Below are positions 1 through 9,808 of a stretch of DNA of 64,000 nt, one piece after another. The translations under genes were made by a program, and so were the position numbers. The notes under the pieces were generated by a model that was not told the DNA's origin, made no database searches, and saw only the letters and a list, made by a program, of their open reading frames with translations. Source of the DNA: Advenella kashmirensis WT001. Its GTDB lineage: Bacteria > Pseudomonadota > Gammaproteobacteria > Burkholderiales > Burkholderiaceae_B. The number at the start of each line of letters is the position of its first letter. Within the stretch, counting starts at the first letter, position 1. The DNA is taken from assembly GCF_000219915.2 (NCBI RefSeq), contig NC_017964.1:3782001-3846000 (forward strand). The letters are read 5' to 3'.

Positions 1-501
1 AAGCAGAGCGCGCAATCCGCTCACAACATTTGCGGGTGATACGTCGCAGGGAGATGACAACATCAGAAGTAATCAGCAGTTCGCTGCTGCCCTGTTCAAT
101 ATTGCGGTCAGCGTAGAAACCCTCGGTATTTTCCCGGACCACCACTAGATCAAACTCACCCAGCCGTGCTGGCACACCTGTGTATGTCCGGGATGGTCTG
201 ATGTTGGCATACAGATCAAGTTCCTTGCGAAAGAATTTGGAAGGGTTAATTTCACCTTTGGCCTCATCCTTGAAATCATAGGTGGCCATAGGGCCCAACA
301 TCAGTCCGTCGGCGCCTTTACTTTCTCCAGCAATGCGGGCGTCACCGTGCTGCCGTACTGCTTCAGGCTGTCGTGCCCGGCCATGTCATGCATCAGCTCC
401 AGTTCCAGATTGAAGCGGTCGGACACAGCATTCAAAACCTGTTCTGCTACTGCCATAGTTTCCGGACCGATTCCATCTCCCGGAAGAATTACGATTTTCA
501 T
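1..501 (-). CDS. Isocitrate/isopropylmalate dehydrogenase family protein, partial at window edge, frameshifted
   Basis: NAD(P)-dependent beta-decarboxylating dehydrogenase that oxidises a 2-hydroxyacid. The N-terminus reads MKIVILPGDGIGPE, the cofactor-loop signature of the LeuB/Icd/tartrate dehydrogenase family. After residue 65 the frame stops early, but the next frame continues with GADGLMLGPMATYDF and then VVVRENTEGFYAD, the substrate-loop signature, and runs off the left edge. Restoring one A in the AAA run at 322-324 (minus strand) rejoins the halves as LLEKSKGADGL. Substrate cannot be told; isopropylmalate, tartrate or another malate-type acid are possible. It lies just downstream of a Bug receptor and a GntR regulator on the same strand, which suggests catabolism rather than leucine synthesis. 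Confidence 0.75.
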
Positions 502-536
502 AAAATTCCTGTATGCGCTAATTATGTTGTAAATGA

Positions 537-1536
537 TTATTCAAGGACGATGCCGGCTGACTGTATCAGCGTGCTGTACTTGCTGATCTCGGCCTTCACG
601 AATTCGGCAAATTGCTCTGGTGAATTGGCGTCAACTGCCGCACCATCGGCATCGAGTCGTGCCCGGATCGCTGGCTGCGCCAATATTCTGTTGATTTCCC
701 GATTCAGTCGCAGAATCACTTCTTTTGATGTTCCTGCGGGTGCGAAATAACCGCCCCATAAGCTGTAATTGAAGCCAGGCACCGTCGCTTCTGAGACCGT
801 TGGCGTATCTTTCAGGGAAGCAAGTCGCTTGCCCGTCGTTGTCGCAAGCGCCTGACCGAACCGGATTTGATATGACCCATGGCGGCCGAAACACTTGAGA
901 AGAAGCAATCAACCTGTCCGCCAATCACATCCGTCATTGCCTGACCTGCCCCTTTATAGGGAACGTGCGTCATTTTGGTATTAGTGCCCAGCTCCAGCGC
1001 GACAGCGGCCAGATGTCCGGGCGTGGCCGTCCCTGACGATGCATAATTGACTGATTCCGGCGCCTGCCTTGCCTTGGCAAGCAAATCATTAAGCGTTTTA
1101 AACGGCGAGCCACTAGCGGTTATCAGCACCAGAGGCGAGTCGCCAACCAGCACAATGGCTCGAGCGCTTCCAGCGCTTTATAACCCGCATTCGGGTTTGC
1201 AACGGGGTTGATTGCAATTTCGCCTGTTTGCCCGAGCAGCAGATGGTGTCCGTCTGGCTTCTGACGAATAATCAATCGCGTTCCCAGCATGCCAGAGGCT
1301 CCAGGGCGGTTTTCAACGACCACCGTTTGGGCAAGCGCCTTGCCGAGTGGTTCTGACAGCATTCTGGCAAATAGATCACCCTGCCCTCCTGGCGCATACG
1401 GTACCGTGACCGATATCGGCATGGCCGGATAAGCGTCACCAGTGGCTGCAGCCATTCGCGCTAGCGGCAGCATAAGGAGTGCACAACTGCTTTGCATAAA
1501 GCGTCGCTTGCTCATTGCCAATTGTTGCTCATTCAT
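537..1536 (-). CDS. Bug/TctC-family periplasmic solute-binding protein, two frameshifts
   Basis: Tripartite tricarboxylate transporter (TTT) receptor of the Bug family, binding small carboxylates in the periplasm. The reading is split in three frames: 1123-1536 holds the signal peptide and VTVPYAPGGQGDLFARML, about 812-1150 holds NYASSGTATPGHLAAVALE and THVPYKGAG, and 537-870 holds the C-terminal LWGGYFAPAGTSKEV. Breaks lie near 1145 (one base lost around EP[I/L]VLVGDS) and at the GG at 851-852 (one G lost, giving SVRALATTTG). Together the pieces give a normal receptor of about 330 residues. Same strand as the GntR gene upstream and the dehydrogenase downstream, so probably one operon. No TctAB membrane genes are nearby, which is usual for this family in Bordetella relatives. 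Confidence 0.8.
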
Positions 1537-1610
1537 ATTTCCACCTTCATCTTTTCCAGCGCAATAGCCTCACACCAGGCGAATCGGGGCCCGCCCGCCT
1601 CTACACCGGA

Positions 1611-2252
1611 TTAGTCGGCATCACGCAACATTTTCAACCGTTCAAGAAATGCCTGACGGATATGGTTTTTCGCCGCAATGCTGGCCGCTTCAGGATCGCG
1701 ATCACGGATGGCGGCCAGGATTTGCTGATGTTCCGCCACGGCCTTTTGCGCCCGTTGCGGCGACTGCAGTGTGCTGCGGCCCAGCAAAAACGTTGTATCT
1801 GAAATGGACTGCAGCGTGCGAATCAAATGCTGGTTATGTGCAGCACCATAGATAGCCTCGTGAAATTGCAAGTTCATTCTGACCGGATCGCTATCAGGCT
1901 GTTCACTCTGCTCCAGAATCGACTGCATATTGTCAATTTCGGCATCAGTCGCATGACGCGCAGCAAATTCCGCAGCGGCGCCCTCCAGGACTTCACGCAT
2001 GGCATAAAGCTCTGTGACACCCTGCTTGTCGATTCGGGTGATGACCAGGCCACGACGCGGCTCATGGGTCAGCAACCGCTCGTCCTCCAGCCGCTTGAGC
2101 GCCTCCCTTACCGGCGTACGACCCATGCCTATCAGCTTGGAAATTTCCATTTCGCGCAGGCGGGCATCGCTGCTGAAAAATCCACTAAGAATTTTCTGCT
2201 TGATATCTTGATAGGCCGCATGAAACTGGGTATTGTCTTTGGAAATAGGCAT
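1611..2252 (-). CDS. GntR-family transcriptional regulator, FCD/FadR subfamily
   Basis: 213 residues, normal size for this subfamily. Residues about 10-75 form the winged helix-turn-helix (REMEISKLIGMGRTPVREAL). The rest is the FCD ligand domain with the usual metal-binding Asp/His set (NLQFHEAI, EHQQIL, NHIRQA). Such proteins sense carboxylic acids. It sits between two Bug receptor genes on the same strand, so it most likely controls one or both. The 36-bp palindrome at 3315-3350, upstream of the neighbouring Bug gene, has a TGTATACA core typical of FCD-regulator operators and is its best candidate site. Frame intact; ligand unknown. Confidence 0.85.
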   Translation of the reverse strand: MPISKDNTQFHAAYQDIKQKILSGFFSSDARLREMEISKLIGMGRTPVREALKRLEDERLLTHEPRRGLVITRIDKQGVTELYAMREVLEGAAAEFAARHATDAEIDNMQSILEQSEQPDSDPVRMNLQFHEAIYGAAHNQHLIRTLQSISDTTFLLGRSTLQSPQRAQKAVAEHQQILAAIRDRDPEAASIAAKNHIRQAFLERLKMLRDAD

Positions 2253-2319
2253 GGTGGTTTTCGCTCAACTAACGTTTCGACATGAAATACACGGCGCCCA
2301 GCCAGTCTTGCCCGGCGCG

Positions 2320-3293
2320 CTACGATTTCGGTATTGTATCGACAACCGATCGCCACATCGTCAATTCCTGCATCAGCATTTTGCCGAAGTCACCGGGCGT
2401 GCCAGTCACTACGTTGGCCCTTCGTGCTTCAGGCGATTGCTGATCAAACGGCCTTGCGCAATTTTATTCGTTGCGGCATTAAGCTTTTGCACAACCGGCT
2501 CGGGAAGACCCGCCGGGCCCAGCACGCCCCACCAGGTCTTGATATCAAAATCCTTCACGCCCGACTCCTGCAATGTTGGCACTTCCGGAAACAAGGGCGA
2601 ACGTTCTTTGGAAGTCATTGCCAGTAATTTGACCTTGTCTGCCTTTACCTGTTCGAGCATCGTGGGCATGGTCGCGAAAAAAGCCTGCACTCGCCCAGCG
2701 ATCAGATCCAGTGTGGCCGGACCACTGCCCCGATATGGAACGTGCGACATGGTCACGCCCGCGCGCTGTGTAAATAAGGCGCCCGACAAATGGTTGATAC
2801 TTCCCGGACCTGCTGAGCAATAGTTCACACCGCCCGGATCAGATTTTGCCTTTTCAATCAACTCGCCCACTGTGCTGAGCCCGAGGGATTTGTCAGCCAC
2901 CAGCATCAGCGGACCATTACCCAGTTGAGCAATTGGTGTGAAATCCTTGATCGGATCATAAAGCTTGCTTTGCTCCCAGGCGGCATTGGTTGCAAACGTA
3001 GAAGTGGCAAATAGCAGTGTATAGCCATCCTTTCGAGCCTGAGCCACTCTGGCCGCGCCAATGGAGCCTCCGCCGCCACCGCGGTTTTCCACCACGATCG
3101 TCTGGCCCAGCGCCTGACCGAGTTCGGACGCAAACTCCCGTGCAATGCTATCTGTACCGCCGCCGGCAGCAAATGGAACAACAAGTGTGATTGGCTGTTC
3201 CGGCCAGACATCCGGCGCTTGCGCCAATGCGCTGCCACCTCCCAAAGCAAAAAGCACGGCGGCACACGGCGCCAGCCAACGGCTTGTATTCAT
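2320..3293 (-). CDS. Bug/TctC-family periplasmic solute-binding protein, frameshifted near C-terminus
   Basis: TTT-type periplasmic receptor. The signal peptide covers about residues 1-24 (ends GSALAQA), followed by the family pattern ITLVVPFAAGGGTDSIAREF, NRGGGGGSIGAARVA and THVPYRGSGPA-type segments (here SHVPYRGSGPATLDLI). As given, the frame ends at 2409 with KHEGPT. Adding one G to the GGG at 2418-2420 gives KHEGANVVTGTPGDFGKM and a normal end at 2320 (TIPKS), total 324 residues, the usual family length. It is the first gene of the leftward group with the GntR regulator and has its own AT-rich upstream region with a large palindrome. Ligand not predictable. Confidence 0.85.
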
Positions 3294-3612
3294 CCCTTTC
3301 TCCTATGTGTTTTATTTAAATATATTTATGTATACAAAAATATATTTAAACGAATGGTACACGAATTTCGGGAAGCGTGTAAAGACAAAGGCGGTTCAAA
3401 AGGCACGGATTAGCATCAAGTCTGTTGCTATTGATCCTATTTACGACGAAAAGCTGTATTTCAAGCAATTATTACAATATGGGCTGTATCCAATACTCGA
3501 ACTCTTGCATATACTTAATCGAAAATAGTAACAATAAACTACAAACGAAATTGAATGCATCATAAGACCAGTGGTATCCGTTCAAGATGAGAACTAAATC
3601 GGAGAGACGACA
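3294..3612. other. AT-rich intergenic region between divergent genes
   Basis: About 320 bases with no convincing gene, clearly more AT-rich than the flanking receptor gene. It must carry the divergent promoters of the Bug receptor (leftward) and the nuclease gene (rightward). The 36-bp palindrome at 3315-3350 is listed separately. A GGAGAGACGACA ribosome-binding stretch precedes the nuclease start at 3613. Confidence 0.6.
3315..3350. promoter_or_regulatory. 36-bp near-perfect palindrome, likely GntR operator
   Basis: The arms TTTAAATATATTT (3315-3327) and AAATATATTTAAA (3338-3350) are exact reverse complements. Between them lies the self-complementary TGTATACA (3329-3336), so 17 of 18 base pairs match. 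It begins 22 bases upstream of the Bug start codon at 3293. TGTATACA-like cores are common for FCD-type GntR regulators, and such a gene lies at 1611-2252. Confidence 0.6.
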
Positions 3613-4778
3613 ATGGAAGAATTCAAAAAGCGAATCGACTTGCACATCGAACATGTGAAAAAGGTCGGATTGCATTGCGCTACAGAAGAGACTACAAAAC
3701 AGGCGCTTATTTTGCCGCTTCTCGATATTTTAGGTTTTAGCCCTTATGATCCAACTCGGGTACAAGCAGAATATGCTGCAGACTTTCCGGGAGTAAAAGC
3801 TTCCGAACGCGTAGACTACACATTATTTAGTGCGGGGATCCCGGTCATTTTCATTGAGGCCAAAGGCTTTTCGCAAAACCTGACTAATCACTGCCCGCAA
3901 CTTTCACGCTATTACAACGCCACGCCGGAAGTTGGACAGTCGTCAGCGATCACGAATGGCAGAGAATGGCGTTTTTTTACGGATTTGGTCAACAAAAACA
4001 TTATGGATACGGACCCGTTCCTGACGATCAACTTTGAGGAATGCAATCCCGACGTTGCAAACCAGCTTCGCCGCTTCCATCATGATGAGCTCGAGCCCGA
4101 GGCGCTACGGGCGCTAGCAGAGGAAAATATATACTTAAGTTGCTTCAAAGAAGTCATTACCTCTGCTTTGAAAGACTGCAATTTGGAGTTTGTTCGATAC
4201 GTAGTTTCACACTCAAATATTCAAAGAACGCTCACTGGACGTTTTCTGGAAAGTGTCCAGCCCATAGTCAAGCAGGCCATCGCTCAGTCTATAAGTACAA
4301 TGGTAGCCACTAGCTTATCGGCCACAGAAAAGACCCAGGAAACAACCGTAAGGGAAGAAAGTCCGAAAGATTCAGTCGAAGCGGAAGACAATTCCATTAC
4401 TGATCCGAATAATGAAAACATAATTACAACTGCGGATGAACAAAGACTATTTAATATATGCTGCGATATTCTCGTCGGTGAAGACCTGCAGCCCAGAGAT
4501 ACAGAAACCTATTACTCTATCGTGCATAGAGGGAAGTCCAATAGATGGCTGTTCCGTTTCTGGGGCGATCGGCGACGCCTACTGTCCAATTCATTGAACC
4601 AATCACTGAAGCCTTGAAAGCCGAAGTTCTAAGAGCAGGTCTCGAATTGGGAACCGGGAATCAAATCGTGTTGGACAAACCAGAGAATCTATACAGGCTG
4701 GCTGGCTTGCTCAGGCAAGCCCTTGAATACTGTAAAAACGACGACAACTTCAAACGTAGCGTCAAGATCGCGGAGTAA
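3613..4778 (+). CDS. Orphan type I restriction HsdR_N-like nuclease, frameshifted
   Basis: Reconstructed length 388 residues. The N-terminal third matches the nuclease domain found at the start of type I restriction HsdR subunits: a helix with ALILPLLDILGF, then the PD-(D/E)XK core with Asp68 (ERVDYTL), Glu82 and Lys84 (IFIEAKGF). An acidic, low-complexity linker around residues 240-275 leads to a C-terminal domain (LFRFWGDRRRPTVQFIEP). No helicase motor and no hsdM or hsdS neighbour is present, so it is a stand-alone member. As given, the frame breaks at 4578-4579; one more C (CC to CCC) joins it to the frame ending at 4778. The gene is AT-rich compared with its neighbours, suggesting horizontal transfer. 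A role in defence or DNA repair is possible but unproven. Confidence 0.7.
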
Positions 4779-4931
4779 TAGATTCTCAGTGACCTGCCTA
4801 TTAATAACTTAGTCCCAGGCATGCACCCGAAATCTTGGCAGCCCCAACCTCCGTGATGATTCAACGTCAACAGCCAGATGCAACGTATTAAGGCAGTGAA
4901 CTGGACAAAACGACTTTTTGTCCTTTCCACT

Positions 4932-5834
4932 TCAAAACCGCTTGCCCTGCGGCTCAAACCACTCCACAAGGGCGTTGACAAATGCCCGAGTGCGGGCTGA
5001 CAGGTTCTGTCGCGTGGGATAGACTGCCATGACATTGGCTGGCGGCAGGCTCCACTCTTGCAGCACCTGCCGCAAACGTCCTGATTCAAGATAAGGTTTC
5101 GCATCCCATTCGGACCGCATCAAAATGCCGTGCCCATCCAGCGCCCAGGCCAATGCCGATTCGCCGTCGTTAGTGCTAAGCGGCCCACGCACTTTGACGG
5201 TTTCACTGCGATTGCCCATGCTCAGGCGCCAGGTGCCGAAAGTCTCGTCGTTTTCCCGAATGACAATGCACCGATGCGTGCGCAGTTCCGACGGATGCGC
5301 CGGCGTGCCCGCGCTTTCAAGATATCTGGGAGAGGCGCAAAGGATTCGACAATTCAGGGCAATGGTCCTTGCCGTCAGGCTGGAGTCACGCTGTTCGCCA
5401 AAGCAAATCGCAACATCAAAGCCATCCTGGACCAGATTGACCGGACGATCACTCAATTGCATTTGTATTTCTACTTCGGGATTGTCTCGCTGAAACTGCG
5501 ACACTAGCGGCACGATATAGCGTCGGCCAAAGCCCAGGGTAGCGTGAACACGCAGCAGACCTCGCGGCGCAGCGCGGCTGCCCACCAGTGTCTGCTCAAG
5601 CATTTTCAGTTCGTTTAGCAGATGATTGCCCTGAGCCAGATAGGACTCTCCTTCCACCGTAAAGCTGATCCGGCGCGTGGTGCGATTCATGAGTCGGACA
5701 CCCAGGCGCTGCTCCAGCGCAGCAAGACGCTTGCTCACGGTAGACGGTGTAACGCCGAGCTCCTGCGCAGCACGCGCCAGCGTCGCATGTCTGGCCAGTA
5801 AAACGAAAAATCCGAGATCAGAATAGGAATCCAT
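4932..5834 (-). CDS. LysR-family transcriptional regulator
   Basis: 300 residues counting from the ATG at 5834 (MDSYSDLGFFVLLARHATLA); a longer in-frame reading upstream has no family similarity and is rejected. The N-terminal helix-turn-helix reads LARAAQELGVTPSTVSKRLAALEQRLGVRLMNRTTR, followed by a LysR substrate-binding domain of normal size. It is transcribed away from the Bug-leuC-leuD operon with 181 bases between, the classical LysR arrangement, so it probably activates that operon in response to its substrate. Confidence 0.85.
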   Translation of the reverse strand: MDSYSDLGFFVLLARHATLARAAQELGVTPSTVSKRLAALEQRLGVRLMNRTTRRISFTVEGESYLAQGNHLLNELKMLEQTLVGSRAAPRGLLRVHATLGFGRRYIVPLVSQFQRDNPEVEIQMQLSDRPVNLVQDGFDVAICFGEQRDSSLTARTIALNCRILCASPRYLESAGTPAHPSELRTHRCIVIRENDETFGTWRLSMGNRSETVKVRGPLSTNDGESALAWALDGHGILMRSEWDAKPYLESGRLRQVLQEWSLPPANVMAVYPTRQNLSARTRAFVNALVEWFEPQGKRF

Positions 5835-6015
5835 GCAAGTGCAATATTCAGGTGTCAATTTCAATTGAAATTCATACCCATTATATCTCCACAGGAAATA
5901 ATAAATTGAATATGTTGACATTATGTCTGCAACCAAGCAAATTAGAATAGGCTTTCGTGTCAGGCAAACACGGATACGGCAAAACCACATACAAAATAAT
6001 TCCAGGAGACAAACA

Positions 6016-6987
6016 ATGCGCAGGATTACCCCGTTACGCCAAATACTTATAGGCATGGCATTTGTTTTGCCCACCGCCTGTCTGGCCCAGTCCTTTCCGG
6101 AAAAGCCGGTCAGGCTTATCGTCCCGTACGCACCCGGCGGCAGCGCCGATATCGCTGCCCGCCTGATTTCCGATGATTGGGCCAAGGCCCTGGGCCAGCC
6201 CGTCGTCATTGAAAACAAGGCAGGAGCTGGCGGCAATATTGGCGTTGACCTGGTCAGCAAGGCCAAGCCCGACGGCTACACCATTGGTTTGCAGACAGTG
6301 TCATTGGCAATCAACCCTGCGCTCTACCAGCGCATGCCCTACGACACGCTCGCCGATCTGGATCCGATTGGCATGGTTGCTACCTCTCAGCACGTGCTGG
6401 TCGTAAATAATCAACTATCAGCCAAAACAGTCACAGACCTGATCCGTGATGCCAAAGCCGCCCCAGGGACGCTGCAATATGGCTCAGCCGGCACAGGCAG
6501 CACTTTTCATATGGCGGCCGAGCTGTTCAAGTCGGTCTCGCAAACCAATATCACTCACGTTCCCTACCGAGGCGGCGGTCCGGCTTTACTGGACACAATT
6601 GGCGGGCATGTGCAATTGAGTTTTCCCGTGCTTTCAGCTGCCTTGCCACAAGTTCAGGGGGGCAAGTTGCGACCCCTTGGCGTGACCGGCCCCAAACGCT
6701 CTGCGCTGATGCCCGATGTACCCACCATTGCCGAAGCCGGTTTGCCCGATTACAGCTTCGAGACCTGGTTCATGGTGTTTGCTCCTGCTGGCACACCAAA
6801 GCCGGTAATCGAAAAACTGAATGCCACACTCAATGCGACATTGAACAAACCCGAACTGAAGCAACGCATGACCAAAGAGGCATTTGATCCCGCACCGTCA
6901 ACCACCACCCAAGCGCGCGAGCTGCTGACCAGCGACATGAAAAAATGGGCATCGCTGATCAAGGCCAGCGGCATTAAGGCCGACTAA
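6016..6987 (+). CDS. Bug/TctC-family periplasmic solute-binding protein
   Basis: Intact receptor of 323 residues. The ATG at 6016 is chosen because it follows CCAGGAGAC and opens directly into a signal peptide (LIGMAFVLPTACLAQ); the longer upstream reading from 5923 lacks this. Family segments seen: VRLIVPYAPGGSADIAARLI, GSAGTGSTFHMAAELFK, THVPYRGGGPALLDTIGG, ETWFMVFAPAGTPKPV. First gene of an operon with leuC and leuD (gap 26 bases), divergent from a LysR gene. The context implies that the bound carboxylate is a substrate or precursor for the LeuCD-type hydro-lyase. Confidence 0.9.
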   Translation: MRRITPLRQILIGMAFVLPTACLAQSFPEKPVRLIVPYAPGGSADIAARLISDDWAKALGQPVVIENKAGAGGNIGVDLVSKAKPDGYTIGLQTVSLAINPALYQRMPYDTLADLDPIGMVATSQHVLVVNNQLSAKTVTDLIRDAKAAPGTLQYGSAGTGSTFHMAAELFKSVSQTNITHVPYRGGGPALLDTIGGHVQLSFPVLSAALPQVQGGKLRPLGVTGPKRSALMPDVPTIAEAGLPDYSFETWFMVFAPAGTPKPVIEKLNATLNATLNKPELKQRMTKEAFDPAPSTTTQARELLTSDMKKWASLIKASGIKAD

Positions 6988-7013
6988 ACCGGCTCCCTGT
7001 ATGAAGAGATGAA

Positions 7014-8445
7014 ATGACTGCAAAAACCCTTTACCAAAAACTGCTCGACTCGCATACCGTCGCCAGGCTGGATGAGCAGAATATTTTGCTCTATACAGAC
7101 CTGCATCTGATGAACGAGTACACCAGCCCCCAAGCCTTTGCCGGCTTGAACGACAAAGGCCTGCCGGTACCTTTGCCGGGGCAGAACGTTGCCGTCGTCA
7201 GCCACATTATTCCCACTCACTCGGTCAAGAATCGGATCATCGCAGATCCGGCCTCCGCCCTGCAAGCCAGCAACCTCAAACGCAATTGTGATATGCACGG
7301 CATCCCCCTGTTTGATACCAATGATCCGTTGCAGGGAATCGAGCACGTTGTCAGTCCCGAACACGGCATGATACGTCCAGGCATGGTAGTCATATGTGGG
7401 GACAGCCATACCACCACCTATGGGGCGCTGGGCGCACTGGGCTTTGGCATCGGCACTTCTGAAGTGGAACATGTTCTTGCGACGCAAACGCTGGTGTATC
7501 GCCTGGCCGGCAATATGCGAATAGAGGTCCAGGGCAGGATGCCCATCGGCTGCACCGCCAAGGATTTGATCTTGATGATCATTCGTCATATCGGTGCTCA
7601 GGCGCCCGTGGATATGTGATCGAATTTTGCGGTGCGGCCATCAGCGCGCTGTCTATTGAATCGCGCTTCACCCTATGCAATATGGCCGTAGAGGCCGGGG
7701 CGCGAGGCGCGCTGATCGCTCCCGATCAGCAAGCCATTAATTACGTACTGGAACGCGCCACTGATATTTCAACCGACATACAGGAACAGGCTCTCGCTCA
7801 CTGGGCGACCTTGTTCAGCGATGACAATGCCGTATTTGACGTTACACATCACTTTGACGCAGGCGAGGTTGCGCCTTACGTGACCTGGGGGATCAGCCCT
7901 GATCAAGCAATTTCCGTAGAAGAGCTGATCCCTGCAGACGATCGGCATGGCCATCCTGAGACAGGCGCCCGATCATACACCGCACAGCGCTTGACTATAC
8001 CGGCCTGACCGCCGGCACCTCGCTGCTGGGTACGCCGATACAACACGTGTTTATCGGCTCCTGTACCAATGCCCGCATTGAGGATTTGCGTGAAGTAGCG
8101 CAAATTGTACAAAGGCGTCATGTTGCAAATGGCGTGCGCGCCATGGTCGTACCCGGCTCTGGCGCCGTGCGCCAACAGGCAGAGGCCGAGGGCATTGCGC
8201 AAATATTGATAGATGCCGGTTTTGAATGGCGCCAGCCCGGCTGCTCTATGTGTCTTGCCATGAATGACGACGTACTCGGCTTCGGACAGCGCTGCGCCTC
8301 GACCACCAATCGCAATTTTGAAGGAAGGCAGGGTCGCGGTGCCATCACCCATCTCATGAGCCCGGCCATGGCCGCTGCCGCTGCCATTACAGGCGTCATT
8401 ACCGATGTACGCAAGCTGGATCAACCGGAGAGTCTTCATGACTGA
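7014..8445 (+). CDS. leuC: 3-isopropylmalate dehydratase large subunit (LeuC-type hydro-lyase), two frameshifts
   Basis: Aconitase-family [4Fe-4S] subunit. Three frames give one LeuC of about 477 residues when single bases are restored at the CCC at 7605-7607 and near 7987. Part 1 has [10 protein letters not shown] and [33 protein letters not shown]. Part 2 has [31 protein letters not shown]. Part 3 has [14 protein letters not shown] and GCSMCLAMN, which carry the three cluster cysteines. It overlaps leuD by 8 bases. In leucine synthesis leuCD normally adjoins leuB. Here the pair follows a Bug receptor and a LysR gene, so it may be a paralogue acting on another 2-alkylmalate or maleate-like acid. 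Confidence 0.85.
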
Positions 8446-9079
8446 ACACCATGTCATCTCGGGCGTGGCTGCCCCAATCCCCCAGCCTAATCTGGATACC
8501 GATCAGATCATGCCCAAACAGTTTTTGCGCGGTATAGACAAAAAAGGACTGGATAAGGGTCTGCTTTATGACATGCGATTCGACCGGCAGGGCCAGCGCA
8601 TTGATCATTTCGTGCTGAACCGCAACGAATATGCCAACGCCAATATCCTGGTGGGCGGTGCCAATTTCGGTTGCGGTTCAAGCCGCGAGCATGCCGTATG
8701 GGGACTCAGCCAATTCGGCATACAGGCCGTCATAGCATCCAGCTTTGCCGAGATTTTTTACTCCAACGCGATGAATAACCGCCTGCTGCTGGTTGTCCTG
8801 ACCGAAGACGAGGTAAAGAACATTTTGGCAGACGTCGAGAACCCACAGACAGCGCATGTGGCGATTGATCTGGTCAATATGACGGTCCAGAGCCATACCA
8901 CTCGCGCCGGCTTCAAGCTGCATGAACGTCATCGACGCATGTTCCTGGAGAACCTCGATCTTGTCGATGCAACACTCACCCTGAAACCGCAAATTGATGA
9001 TTTCGTGCAGCAGTATCACAAGCGCTATCCCTGGCAAGCGAACGTGGCAAGCAAAACAGTCACCCGCCTACGAGGCTGA
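8438..9079 (+). CDS. leuD: 3-isopropylmalate dehydratase small subunit (LeuD-type)
   Basis: 213 residues, the normal length of bacterial LeuD. It provides the swivelling domain of the LeuCD hydro-lyase. Seen: [13 protein letters not shown] near residue 20, then the signature [18 protein letters not shown] and [13 protein letters not shown]. Start at 8438 (ATG) lies inside the end of leuC (stop at 8443-8445), so the two are translationally coupled. As for leuC, the operon with a Bug receptor suggests a catabolic or specialised role, though leucine synthesis cannot be excluded. Confidence 0.9.
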   Translation: MTEHHVISGVAAPIPQPNLDTDQIMPKQFLRGIDKKGLDKGLLYDMRFDRQGQRIDHFVLNRNEYANANILVGGANFGCGSSREHAVWGLSQFGIQAVIASSFAEIFYSNAMNNRLLLVVLTEDEVKNILADVENPQTAHVAIDLVNMTVQSHTTRAGFKLHERHRRMFLENLDLVDATLTLKPQIDDFVQQYHKRYPWQANVASKTVTRLRG

Positions 9080-9105
9080 GTTTCCCGGTCTTAACAATGA
9101 AAACC

Positions 9106-9134
9106 AAACGCTTGCCGTCTATGCGCAAGCGTTT
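9106..9134. repeat. Hairpin-forming inverted repeat downstream of leuD
   Basis: AAACGCTTGC (9106-9115) and GCAAGCGTTT (9125-9134) form a perfect 10-bp stem with a 9-base loop, 27 bases after the leuD stop. There is no following T run, so it may stabilise the mRNA end or act as a weak terminator. Confidence 0.5.
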
Positions 9135-9301
9135 GAGCAGGCAAGGGATCACGACCCGGCTATGATGTGACCATGCACGTGTTGTATCGTCAAGTATTCG
9201 ATCCAGATCAAACATTCCTTTGTGCAAGCGTCATAAAATAAATAAGGAACAGCGCCCTATCGTGCCTGAAGTTAGTTATATAAAGCATCAAAGTCCTGGT
9301 C

Positions 9302-9808
9302 GTGAAAACATACCAATCCAAAGAAGCGTTTAAAAATGAGCTTGTCAAGCAAGCAAACTTATTCGTTTCGGAATTTAATGATATTGCGGAATCCGAGCGA
9401 GATCTAATGAAAACAGGTGTAGATCGCAGCCCTGTGCAGATGCTTGCTTATCAGCTTGGGTGGATGGACTTGTTGCTCAGCTGGGAGCGGGACGAAAAAA
9501 AGGGCCTTGAAGTGACCACACCGGCGCCTGGTTTTAAGTGGAATAAGCTTGGCAGCCTCTATGAATCGTTCTATCAAAAATGGAACGGTATTTCAATACA
9601 GCAATTACAGGCCGAGTTCGCTAATCGCCTCGTTGGTATTATCTGCCTTGTGGATTCACTCTCTGACCAGGACTTCTTCGAATCCGGGCGCCGCCAGTGG
9701 GCATCTTCAACCCCTTCCGCCTGGCCCGTATACTACTGGCTGCATATCAATACGGTTGCGCCGTTCACGACGTTTCGCAAAAAAATCCGTAAATGGAAGC
9801 AGCTGTAG
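9302..9808 (+). CDS. ClbS/DfsB family protein (DUF1706)
   Basis: 168 residues from a GTG start. The pattern AYQLGWMDLLLSWERDEKKGLEVTTPAPGFKWNKLG followed by VDSLSDQDFFE and a C-terminal WLHINTVAPFTTFRKKIRKWKQ is that of the ClbS/DfsB four-helix-bundle family. Family members include ClbS, which protects against colibactin; most others have no known role. It stands alone between the leu-like operon and hicAB, with about 220 bases upstream. No toxin-synthesis genes are near, so a self-protection role is only a guess. Confidence 0.75.
   Translation: MKTYQSKEAFKNELVKQANLFVSEFNDIAESERDLMKTGVDRSPVQMLAYQLGWMDLLLSWERDEKKGLEVTTPAPGFKWNKLGSLYESFYQKWNGISIQQLQAEFANRLVGIICLVDSLSDQDFFESGRRQWASSTPSAWPVYYWLHINTVAPFTTFRKKIRKWKQL

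Noticed and set aside
5923..6015. Longer start for the Bug receptor
   Set aside because: The ribosome-binding site and the signal peptide both point to the ATG at 6016.
5835..6266. Longer start for the LysR regulator
   Set aside because: The extra 144 residues overlap the divergent receptor gene and do not resemble LysR proteins, which begin at MDSYSDLG.
9106..9134. Inverted repeat as a standard rho-independent terminator of leuCD
   Set aside because: The stem is perfect but no T run follows, so it is listed only as a repeat.
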